Program-made: the position numbers and the translations under genes
In this document: piece by piece, positions 23,862 to 31,642 of the stretch
Numbering within the stretch: the first letter of the stretch is position 1
How the letters are laid out: the number at the start of each line of letters is the position of its first letter
Assembly (NCBI GenBank): GCA_050187875.1
Contig: JBFWXB010000024.1
Span: 1 to 64,000, forward strand
Source of the DNA: JAFKKS01 sp050187875
GTDB taxonomy: Bacteria; Pseudomonadota; Alphaproteobacteria; Rhizobiales; Xanthobacteraceae
Direction of reading: 5' to 3'
Length of the DNA stretch: 64,000 bases
The notes under the pieces: model-generated
The model's input: the letters and a program-made list of their open reading frames with translations, nothing else
The model's database searches: none
What the model was told of the DNA's origin: nothing

Positions 23862-24881
23862 ATGCAAGCCACTCGGAGACCGCCCGTGGCCGACGTTGCC
23901 TTGCAAGCCGGGACAATCCGGACGGCGCGCCAAGTCGAGCGCGCCAAGGTCCTGCAGCGCTTGCGGACGAGCGATGCGACCTTCCGCCTCTTGACGCGAT
24001 CCGCCGCCATCGCGGTTCTCGTCATCCTCAGCGGCATCATTCTGTCGCTGATCCACGGCTCGTGGCCAGCGCTGCAGGCGTTCGGCTTCTCGTTCCTCGT
24101 CGACAAGACGTGGAACCCCGTGACGGAGAAGTTCGGCGCCATCGCGCCGATCTACGGCACCGTCGTCACGTCGCTGATCGCCATGCTGATCGCGGTGCCG
24201 GTCGGCTTGTTCATCGCGCTGTTCCTCACCGAGCTTTGCCCGATGTGGCTGCGCCGTCCGATCGGCGTTGCGATCGAGCTGCTCGCCGGCATTCCCAGCA
24301 TCATCTACGGCATCTGGGGCTTGTTCGTATTCGCGCCGTTTCTGCAGCAGCACGTCCAGCCGTTCCTGATTTCGATATTCGGCCCGGTGCCGCTGCTCTC
24401 GGATATCTTCGCCGGCCCGCCTTACGGTATCGGCGTCCTCACCGCCGGCCTGATCCTCGCGATCATGGTGCTGCCGTTCATCACCTCGATCTCGCGCGAC
24501 GTGTTCGAGGCGGTGCCGCCGGTGCTGAAGGAAGCCGCTTACGGGCTCGGCTGCACCACCTGGGAAGTCGCCCGCTATGTCGTGCTGCCGTTCACGCGCA
24601 TCGGCGTCATCGGCGGCGTCATGCTGGCGCTCGGCCGCGCGCTCGGCGAGACGATGGCGGTGACGTTCGTCATCGGTAACGCGCACCGCATCTCCGGCTC
24701 GATCCTGGCGCCGGGCACGACGATCTCCGCGACCATCGCCAACGAGTTCACCGAGGCCGTCGGCGATCTCTACACCTCGTCGCTGATCGCGCTCGGCCTC
24801 ATCTTGTTCGTCATCACCTTCATCGTGCTTGCCTTCGCACGATATATGCTGATGCGCCTCAATGCGCGGCTTGGAACCTGA
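23862..24881 (+). CDS. pstC: phosphate ABC transporter permease PstC
   Basis: A 339-residue inner-membrane permease with about six helices after a cytoplasmic N-terminal tail. The EAA loop is seen in PPVLKEAAYGLGCTTWEVARYVVLP, with the PstC signatures GIPSIIYGIWGL and LGRALGETMAV. It forms the translocation path with PstA. The ATG at 23862 has GAGGAGAG upstream; an earlier in-frame start at 23826 would add 12 residues. Behind pstS and in front of pstA (17 bases). Confidence 0.95.
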   Translation: MQATRRPPVADVALQAGTIRTARQVERAKVLQRLRTSDATFRLLTRSAAIAVLVILSGIILSLIHGSWPALQAFGFSFLVDKTWNPVTEKFGAIAPIYGTVVTSLIAMLIAVPVGLFIALFLTELCPMWLRRPIGVAIELLAGIPSIIYGIWGLFVFAPFLQQHVQPFLISIFGPVPLLSDIFAGPPYGIGVLTAGLILAIMVLPFITSISRDVFEAVPPVLKEAAYGLGCTTWEVARYVVLPFTRIGVIGGVMLALGRALGETMAVTFVIGNAHRISGSILAPGTTISATIANEFTEAVGDLYTSSLIALGLILFVITFIVLAFARYMLMRLNARLGT

Positions 24882-24898
24882 GGATTTGGAACCTGAGC

Positions 24899-25756
24899 AT
24901 GCGTGACGTCGCTTCCAGTCCGCTCTATGCGCGCCGCCGGCGGCGCAACATCGTCACCATGGGCCTGTCGTTCGCGGCAACCGCCTTCGGTCTCTCATGG
25001 CTGGTGCTGATCCTCGCCGTGCTGCTGTGGGAAGGCTTCAGCGGCCTCTCGCTCAGCGTGTTTACCGAGATGACGCCGCCGCCCGGCTCGGACGGCGGCC
25101 TGCTCAACCCGATCATGGGCAGCCTGATCATGACCTTCGTCGCGGTCGTGATCGGCACGCCGCTCGGCATGCTCGCCGGCACCTACATGGCCGAATACGG
25201 CCGCTACGATAAGCTCACGATGATCGTGCGCTTCATCAACGACATTCTGCTCAGCGCACCGTCGATCGTCATCGGCCTGTTCATCTACGAAGTCATGGTC
25301 GCGCGCATGGGGCACTTCTCCGGGTGGGCCGGTGCGGTATCGCTTGCGGTGATCGTGGTACCGGTCGTGGTGCGCACCACAGAGGATATGCTGATCCTCG
25401 TGCCCGACACGCTGCGCGAAGCCGCCGCCTCGATCGGCCTGCCGCGCTCGCTGATGATCCGCAAGGTCGCCTACCGCGCTGCCCGCGCCGGCATGATTAC
25501 CGGCGTGCTCCTCGCGATCGCGCGCGTCAGCGGAGAGACCGCGCCGCTCCTCTTCACCGCGCTCAACAACCAGTTCTGGAGCGTCAACATGAACGCCCCG
25601 ATGTCGAGCCTGCCGGTCGTGATCTTCCAGTTCGCGCTCAGCCCCTACGAGGACTGGCAGCGGCTGGCGTGGACCGGCGCGCTGATCATCACACTGGCGG
25701 TACTGACCCTGAGCATCATCGCTCGTCTTCTCGCGTCCAAGAGCAAATCGTCATGA
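24899..25756 (+). CDS. pstA: phosphate ABC transporter permease PstA
   Basis: A 285-residue permease with six predicted helices, the partner of PstC. Signatures include SAPSIVIGLFIYEVMV, the EAA loop TLREAAASIGLPRSLMIRKV and RVSGETAPLLFTAL. Its stop overlaps the pstB start (ATGA at 25753-25756), indicating tight translational coupling. Confidence 0.95.
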   Translation: MRDVASSPLYARRRRRNIVTMGLSFAATAFGLSWLVLILAVLLWEGFSGLSLSVFTEMTPPPGSDGGLLNPIMGSLIMTFVAVVIGTPLGMLAGTYMAEYGRYDKLTMIVRFINDILLSAPSIVIGLFIYEVMVARMGHFSGWAGAVSLAVIVVPVVVRTTEDMLILVPDTLREAAASIGLPRSLMIRKVAYRAARAGMITGVLLAIARVSGETAPLLFTALNNQFWSVNMNAPMSSLPVVIFQFALSPYEDWQRLAWTGALIITLAVLTLSIIARLLASKSKSS

Positions 25757-26565
25757 GCCTCGCCAACTTCACCGTCCCGACCGTCACCCACGCGGCCAGC
25801 GCCGACGGCCTCGTGGACAAGGTCACCGTTCAGAACCTTGATTTCTTCTACGGCGACAATCGCGCGCTGAAGAACATCAACGTGTCGCTCTATCAGGGCA
25901 AGGTGACCGCTTTCATCGGCCCATCTGGCTGCGGCAAGTCGACTCTGCTGCGCATCCTCAACCGGATGTACGACCTCTACCCGCACCAGCGCGCCACCGG
26001 CACGGTCCGGCTCGACAACGACGACATCCTCTCGTCGTCGCAGGATCTCAACCTGTTGCGCGCCAAGGTCGGGATGGTGTTCCAGAAGCCGACGCCGTTC
26101 CCGATGACGATCTACGAGAACATCGCGTTCGGCATCCGGCTCTACGAGCGGCTGCCGCAATCGGAACTCGACGCCCGCGTCGAGAACGCGCTGCAGCGCG
26201 CGGCGCTCTGGAACGAGGTGAAGGACAAGCTCGGCGCCAGCGGACTATCGCTCTCCGGCGGACAGCAGCAGCGCCTGTGCATCGCGCGCACCGTCGCGGT
26301 GCGGCCGGAGGTCATCCTGTTCGACGAGCCGTGCTCGGCGCTCGATCCGATCTCGACCGCCAAGATCGAGGAACTGATCGACGAATTGAAGGACGATTAC
26401 ACGATCGCCATCGTCACGCACAACATGCAGCAGGCAGCGCGCGTGTCCGACTTCACCGCGTTCATGTATCTCGGCGAGCTTGTCGAATTCGGCGAGACCA
26501 CCAAGATATTCACCACGCCCAACGACAAGCGGACGCAAGACTACATCACCGGACGCTTTGGATAA
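25753..26565 (+). CDS. pstB: phosphate ABC transporter ATP-binding protein PstB
   Basis: A 270-residue ATPase: Walker A GPSGCGKST, signature LSGGQQQRLCIARTVA, Walker B VILFDEPCSALD and H-loop VTHNMQQAARVSD. Typical PstB length and the PstB-specific start FFYGDNRALKNINV. It energises PstSCA phosphate uptake and also takes part in signalling through PhoU to PhoR. Coupled to pstA; phoU follows after 14 bases. Confidence 0.96.
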   Translation: MSLANFTVPTVTHAASADGLVDKVTVQNLDFFYGDNRALKNINVSLYQGKVTAFIGPSGCGKSTLLRILNRMYDLYPHQRATGTVRLDNDDILSSSQDLNLLRAKVGMVFQKPTPFPMTIYENIAFGIRLYERLPQSELDARVENALQRAALWNEVKDKLGASGLSLSGGQQQRLCIARTVAVRPEVILFDEPCSALDPISTAKIEELIDELKDDYTIAIVTHNMQQAARVSDFTAFMYLGELVEFGETTKIFTTPNDKRTQDYITGRFG

Positions 26566-26579
26566 GGATCGCACGCATC

Positions 26580-27299
26580 ATGGCCATGTCCGAGCATACC
26601 GCGAAAGCCTTCGACACCGACCTGCAGGACCTCGCACGTCTCGTCGCCGAGATGGGCGGGCTTGCTGAGAAGGCGATCTCCGATTCCGTCACCGCCCTCG
26701 CCGACCGCGACGCGAAACTCGCGCAGCAGGTCGTGACGGCGGACGCCGCGATCGATGCCCTGCAGCGCGAGATCGAGGAGAAGGCGATCCTCACCATCGC
26801 CCGGCGCCAGCCGATGGCGATCGATCTACGCGAGATCGTCGGCGCGCTGCGCGTCTCCAACGATCTCGAGCGTATCGGCGACCTTGCCAAGAACATCGGC
26901 AAGCGCGTCGTGGCGCTTGGCGGCGACTTTCGCGCGCCGACGGTGCTGCGCGGCGTCGAGAGCATGGCGGAGCTCGTGCTCTCCGCGCTCAAGAACGTGC
27001 TCGACGCCTATGCGCGCCGCGACGTCGCGCAGGCCATGGAGGTGTGGAAGGGCGACGAGGAGATCGACGCGGTCAACAACTCGCTGTTCCGCGAGCTCCT
27101 CACCTACATGATGGAAGACCCGCGCAACATCACCTTCTGCACGCATCTCCTGTTCTGCGCCAAGAACATCGAGCGCATGGGCGACCACGCGACCAATATC
27201 GCCGAGACGGTGTATTATATGGTGGAAGGCTTCGCGCTCGCCGGCGAGCGCCCGAAGGGCGACACGACGAGCCTCACGGCCATTCCGTTCCCGGGGTAA
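26580..27299 (+). CDS. phoU: phosphate signalling protein PhoU
   Basis: A 239-residue all-helical protein with two PhoU repeats (about 15-105 and 120-205). The metal-binding motif halves are visible as RVSNDLERIGDLAKNI and CAKNIERMGDHATNIAE. PhoU bridges PstB and PhoR and keeps PhoB unphosphorylated when phosphate is plentiful. The start MAMSEHTAKAF fits the family length. phoB begins two bases after its stop. Confidence 0.95.
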   Translation: MAMSEHTAKAFDTDLQDLARLVAEMGGLAEKAISDSVTALADRDAKLAQQVVTADAAIDALQREIEEKAILTIARRQPMAIDLREIVGALRVSNDLERIGDLAKNIGKRVVALGGDFRAPTVLRGVESMAELVLSALKNVLDAYARRDVAQAMEVWKGDEEIDAVNNSLFRELLTYMMEDPRNITFCTHLLFCAKNIERMGDHATNIAETVYYMVEGFALAGERPKGDTTSLTAIPFPG

Positions 27300-27301
27300 G
27301 G

Positions 27302-28015
27302 ATGGCCGAGCAACCGACTAAGCTGCGGATCCTCGTCGTCGAAGACGAGGAGCCGCTGACGCTGCTGCTGCAATACAACCTCGAAGCCGACGGCTATGCG
27401 GTCGAGGTGGTCGCGCGTGGCGACGAGGCGGACGTGCGCCTGCGCGAAGCTGTGCCCGATCTCCTCGTTCTCGACTGGATGCTGCCCGGCGTCTCCGGCA
27501 TCGAGCTGTGCCGGCGGCTGCGGGCGCGACCTGAGACGGCGCAGCTTCCCATCATCATGCTGACCGCCCGCGGCGAGGAATCGGAACGGCTGCGGGGCCT
27601 CGAAACTGGCGCCGACGACTACATCGTGAAGCCTTTCTCGGTTCCTGAGTTGCTGGCGCGCGTACGCGCGCTGTTGCGCCGGGCGCGGCCGGAGCGGATC
27701 GCGGCGGTTCTCACCGCCGGCGACATCGCGCTCGACCGCGAGCGCCGCCGCGTCTTCCGCAACGGCGAGGAGATTGCGCTCGGACCGACGGAGTTCCGCC
27801 TGCTCGAATTCTTCCTGCAGTCGCCCGGCCGCGTGTTCTCGCGCGCGCAACTTCTCGATGGCGTCTGGGGGCGTGACGTCTACATCGATGAGCGCACCGT
27901 CGACGTTCACGTCGGACGTTTGCGCAAGGCACTCGAGCGCAAAAACACGTCCGATCCGATCCGCACCGTGCGTGGCTCCGGCTACGCGCTCGATGAACGC
28001 TTCGCGGCGGCCTAG
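27302..28015 (+). CDS. phoB: phosphate regulon response regulator PhoB
   Basis: A 237-residue OmpR-type regulator. The receiver has acidic pocket VVEDEE, phospho-acceptor Asp in VLDWMLPG, Thr in MLTARG and Lys in YIVKPFSVPE; a winged-helix output domain follows (RVFSRAQLLDGVWG, ERTVDVHVGRLRKAL, IRTVRGSGYAL). Phosphorylated PhoB binds Pho boxes such as the one before pstS, closing a positive loop. Last gene of the cluster. Confidence 0.95.
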   Translation: MAEQPTKLRILVVEDEEPLTLLLQYNLEADGYAVEVVARGDEADVRLREAVPDLLVLDWMLPGVSGIELCRRLRARPETAQLPIIMLTARGEESERLRGLETGADDYIVKPFSVPELLARVRALLRRARPERIAAVLTAGDIALDRERRRVFRNGEEIALGPTEFRLLEFFLQSPGRVFSRAQLLDGVWGRDVYIDERTVDVHVGRLRKALERKNTSDPIRTVRGSGYALDERFAAA

Positions 28016-28237
28016 CCGTCGTCGCCTCCAAGGACCGGAGTCGCCGAGAGAATCGGTTGGCCGGATCTCTTCCATTAAAGAAATGAAATGAGATTCGTTC
28101 TTATAGCCTCTAGATGTAGTGGCCTGACGAAATTTTGCCGGATCATCTAGCGGGTCTGCGGGCCAAAGATAAATTTACTGCACGCGACTGTGGATATGGC
28201 AGACTCGCGGCCTGTCCCCGCGTCTGGAAGTCCTGCG

Positions 28238-29119
28238 ATGCCGCTTCGTGCCCTTCTTTATCGTCGCCCTGTCGAACCGCAAGCGATCGAAGTGACATTC
28301 GACAACGCGATCTATCTCGTGCGTCTGCTGCGGCATCGGCAGGCGCGGCGCTACACATTGCGCGTGCAGGCGGCGACGCGCGAGGTCGTGCTGACATTGC
28401 CGCCGCGCGGCACGGTCAAGGAGGCGCGCGCCTTCGCGAAGAAACACGGCGGATGGATCGCCGCGCGCCTCGGACGCCTTCCCGAAGTGCTTCCCTTCGC
28501 GCCCGGGCGCGTCATCCCGCTGCGCGGCGTCGCCCACCGCATCGTGCATCGGCCGGGAATGCGTGGCACCGTTTGGGTCGAGCGACCGGCCGGCGGCCCC
28601 TTGCTCCTTTGCGTCGCCGGCGAAGCGCCGCATGTCGCACGGCGCGTCACTGACTTTTTGAAGCGCGAGGTGCGCCGCGACATCGAAGCGGCGACGCGCC
28701 GCTACGCCGCCATGCTCGGCGTGCCGATCAAGCGCATCGCCATTCGCGACCAGACCAGCCGCTGGGGCTCCTGCTCGACGACCGGCGTCATCTCCTATTC
28801 CTGGCGGCTGATCTTCGCGCCGCCCTTCGTGCTTGACTACCTCGCCGCGCATGAGGTCGCGCATCTGGTCGAGATGAATCACTCGCCGCGCTTCTGGGGG
28901 CTGGTCCAGCGCATCTATCCCGAGATGGAAAAGGCCAAGGCCTGGCTCGACGTCCACGGCACCGATCTGCATCGCTACGGCGAGCAGAACGTCGGCGCCA
29001 CTGCAAAGCCCGCGCGCCTGCGCGCGAACGCCACGCCGAGCGGCTTTGGCGCGTTGCTCGGCGGCCTGCGTGCAACGACGCGCCCAACACCGCGAAAACG
29101 CAGCGCACGGGCGAAGTAG
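28238..29119 (+). CDS. YgjP-like (DUF45) zinc metalloprotease
   Basis: A 293-residue protein of the YgjP/SprT-like M48-related family. The zinc site is HEVAHLVEMNHSPRFW (HExxH plus a downstream His), preceded by RDQTSRWGSCSTTGVISYSWRLI, the family signature. The N-terminal half carries the beta-rich DUF45 portion (RRYTLRVQAATREVVLTLPP). Cellular role of the family is poorly known. The ATG at 28238 has GGAAG seven bases upstream; in-frame starts at 28190 and 28196 would add 14-16 residues. The C-terminus has an Arg/Thr-rich tail. Confidence 0.85.
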   Translation: MPLRALLYRRPVEPQAIEVTFDNAIYLVRLLRHRQARRYTLRVQAATREVVLTLPPRGTVKEARAFAKKHGGWIAARLGRLPEVLPFAPGRVIPLRGVAHRIVHRPGMRGTVWVERPAGGPLLLCVAGEAPHVARRVTDFLKREVRRDIEAATRRYAAMLGVPIKRIAIRDQTSRWGSCSTTGVISYSWRLIFAPPFVLDYLAAHEVAHLVEMNHSPRFWGLVQRIYPEMEKAKAWLDVHGTDLHRYGEQNVGATAKPARLRANATPSGFGALLGGLRATTRPTPRKRSARAK

Positions 29120-29151
29120 CGCGGATTTCTTTTTCCGGAGATGGCGTGGGT

Positions 29152-29261
29152 GACCCCCCCACCCCCGTTGTGGGCTGGGGTTGGGGGGGTGGGGTCTTCT
29201 TGCCGCTGCAGCCATCCCCACCCCGGCGAGCTTCGCTCGCCGACCCTCCCCACAAGGGGTG
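29152..29261. repeat. GC-rich mosaic palindromic repeat (type A)
   Basis: Contains CCCCCACCCCC / GGGGTTGGGGGGGTGGGG and a GGCGAGCTTCGCTCGCC hairpin, then GACCCTCCCCACAAGGGGTG. Same family as the elements near 37.8, 39.1, 47.4 and 54.6 kb. Lies between the YgjP-like gene and the penicillin-binding protein gene (convergent ends). Confidence 0.75.
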
Positions 29262-29325
29262 AAAGAAACACATTATCCTTCGATCGCCGCGCGCTCTTAC
29301 CCTCTCCCACGACGAGAGAGGTAAC

Positions 29326-31530
29326 TCACCGCCGGCCGAACAACGTATCCATCAGCCAGCCATCGAGGCCACGGTTCTGCTGCGGCGGCGCCCGGCGTGG
29401 ATCGGCGGCTGGCGCAGAGGGATGCCCGTTCGGCACGGAAGCCGGCGGGGCGATGGAACCCGGCGGGGCAAATCCCCCCGCCATCGGCGCGGCGTAACCG
29501 GGCAGTTCCACCGGCGCGACGTTCTGAAGGGCAACCTTCATCACCTGATTCCAGATATCGACCGGCAGCCCGCCGCCGGTGCTCTTCTTGGCCGGTGAGT
29601 TGTCGTCGTTGCCGAGCCACACGGCGGTGACGAGATAGCCGGTGTAGCCAACGAACCAGGCGTCACGAAAATCCTGGCTGGTGCCGGTCTTGCCCGCGCC
29701 GATCCATCCGGGCGGCAGCTCCGCCTTCTTCGCCGTACCGGAAACGAGTGTCTCGTGCATCATCGCATTCATCATACCGGCGTAGCGCGCATCCATCGCG
29801 CGGCCGAGGAAAGGCCCGCGGCTTTGATAGAGGACGCGCCCGTTGGTCGCAGTAACCTTGCTCACCACATGCGGCGCGACCGAAATGCCGCCATTCGCGA
29901 ACGGCACATAAGCGCTCGTCAGCTCCAGTACCGAGACCTCCGACGTGCCGAGCGCGATCGAGGCGTTGGCGTCGAGCTTCGAGCCGATGCCGAGCCGCCG
30001 CGCAACCTGCATCACCGCTTTTGGCCCGACCTCCATCGTCAGACGAACCGACACGGTGTTGAGCGAATGGGCGAGCGCGTAGGTGAGCGGCACCGCGCCG
30101 TGATAATCGCGGGAGTAATTCTCCGGCCGCCAGCCTTTCACGTCGATCGGCCGATCCTCACGCAGCGTTTCGGGGGTGAGCCCGCGCTCGAGCGCGGCGA
30201 GATAGACGAAGGGCTTGAAGGCGGAACCGGGTTGGCGCTTCGCGGTGACCGCGCGATTGAACTGGCTTTCGGCATAGTTGCGTCCACCGACAAGGGCGCG
30301 CACAGCGCCGTCCGGCGACATCGAAACGAGCGCGCCTTGCGTCACGCCGAACTTCGCGCCCTTGGCGGCAAGCTCGTCGGTGACGGCCTTTTCAGCCGCC
30401 GCCTGCAGATTTGGATCGATCGTCGTCTCGACGATCACGTCCTGCTCGACGTGGCCGATAAGATCGTCGAGCGTGTCGGCAACCCAATCGGCGACATAGT
30501 TCGCGCCGCTCGCATTCGTAGCCCTCACGGCCTGCACCGGATCGGCCGTGGCGGCGAGCGCTTGCGCCTGCGAGATGAAGCCGGCATCAGCCATCGCCGC
30601 GAGAACGAGTTCGGCGCGCTTCGTCGCGCCTTCGAGATTGCGCGTCGGCGCAAGCTTGGACGGCGATTTTACGAGCCCGGCGAGCATCGCGGCTTCCGCG
30701 AGCGTCACGTTGCGCGCGGATTTGCCGAAATAGCGCTGCGCCGCGCCTTCGACGCCGTAAGCGCCGGATCCGAAATAGACGCGATTGAGATAGAGCTCGA
30801 GGATCTGCTTCTTGCTGAATTTGTGCTCGAGCCAGAACGCCAGCACCACCTCCTGCAGCTTGCGCGAGACGGTGCGCTCTTGCGTGAGGAAGAGGTTTTT
30901 CGCAAGCTGTTGCGTCAGCGTCGAGCCGCCTTGCGACACGCCGCGATGCATCACGTTCGCGGCCGCGGCGCGCACTGTGCCGATCACATCGATGCCGAAA
31001 TGCTGATAGAAGCGCCGGTCCTCTATCGCGATGAAAGCTTGCGGAAGATATTTCGGCAGCACCGCAAGCGGCACCGCCGCGCCGCCCATCTCTCCGCGCG
31101 TCGCAAGCGTAGAGCCGTCGAGCCCGACAATGGTGATGCTCGGCGGCCGCTTCGGCACTTCGAGCGACTGGATGGGCGGCAGATGCGCCGCCACCCAGCC
31201 CAGCACCACACCGACAGCGATCAGCCCCCAGACGCAGAGGATTGCCGCCCAATAGACCAGCCGGCCGAGCAGCGAACGGCCGGAGCCGCCGCCACCACGT
31301 CGGCGCTTGGCCTTGCCTTTTTTCGGCGATGACTTCGCGCGGCCGCGCGCGGCGGTGCGGCCGTCATCATTGGAGGCGCGCCGGTCGCGCGCCCGCGGTC
31401 GTGACGCGTCGTCCTCGGGAGGTCCGCCGATGCGCTCGCTGGCGTCGAATCGCAGGTTGCCGCCCACGATCGGTGTCGCGTCAAACACCGGCTCGCGGCG
31501 CGCACTCGATTTTCGCCGTTCCGATGCCAT
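29326..31530 (-). CDS. penicillin-binding protein 1A (transglycosylase/transpeptidase)
   Basis: A 734-residue bifunctional class A PBP that polymerises and cross-links peptidoglycan. A long basic cytoplasmic tail (1-95) precedes one transmembrane helix (LVYWAAILCVWGLIAVGVVL). The GT51 domain has IAIEDRRFYQHFGID with the catalytic Glu and QGGSTLTQQLAKNLFL. The transpeptidase has QPGSAFKPF (Ser-x-x-Lys), HSLNTVSVR (Ser-x-Asn) and GAGKTGTSQ (Lys-Thr-Gly). The C-terminus is a Pro-rich tail ending DTLFGRR. The start at 31530 (MASERRKSS) is preferred; the open frame continues 15 codons upstream. Confidence 0.94.
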   Translation of the reverse strand: MASERRKSSARREPVFDATPIVGGNLRFDASERIGGPPEDDASRPRARDRRASNDDGRTAARGRAKSSPKKGKAKRRRGGGGSGRSLLGRLVYWAAILCVWGLIAVGVVLGWVAAHLPPIQSLEVPKRPPSITIVGLDGSTLATRGEMGGAAVPLAVLPKYLPQAFIAIEDRRFYQHFGIDVIGTVRAAAANVMHRGVSQGGSTLTQQLAKNLFLTQERTVSRKLQEVVLAFWLEHKFSKKQILELYLNRVYFGSGAYGVEGAAQRYFGKSARNVTLAEAAMLAGLVKSPSKLAPTRNLEGATKRAELVLAAMADAGFISQAQALAATADPVQAVRATNASGANYVADWVADTLDDLIGHVEQDVIVETTIDPNLQAAAEKAVTDELAAKGAKFGVTQGALVSMSPDGAVRALVGGRNYAESQFNRAVTAKRQPGSAFKPFVYLAALERGLTPETLREDRPIDVKGWRPENYSRDYHGAVPLTYALAHSLNTVSVRLTMEVGPKAVMQVARRLGIGSKLDANASIALGTSEVSVLELTSAYVPFANGGISVAPHVVSKVTATNGRVLYQSRGPFLGRAMDARYAGMMNAMMHETLVSGTAKKAELPPGWIGAGKTGTSQDFRDAWFVGYTGYLVTAVWLGNDDNSPAKKSTGGGLPVDIWNQVMKVALQNVAPVELPGYAAPMAGGFAPPGSIAPPASVPNGHPSAPAADPRRAPPQQNRGLDGWLMDTLFGRR

Positions 31531-31642
31531 GCAACGTCCTGCCCGGCTCCCCCGCGGAGCGGCACCCACCTGCACGCTAGGCCTGGCGATTTAAGGTGGG
31601 GTTAAGTGGGCGGGAGGAGCGCCTTCCAAGCCTCACGCCGAG

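Noticed and set aside
22737..24686. 649-codon minus-strand frame opposite pstS-pstC
   Set aside because: Arg/His/Asp-rich shadow of high-GC codons on the other strand; pstS and pstC are certain.
29755..31332. 525-codon plus-strand frame opposite the penicillin-binding protein gene
   Set aside because: Arg/His-rich shadow without motifs; all PBP1A motifs are in the other strand.
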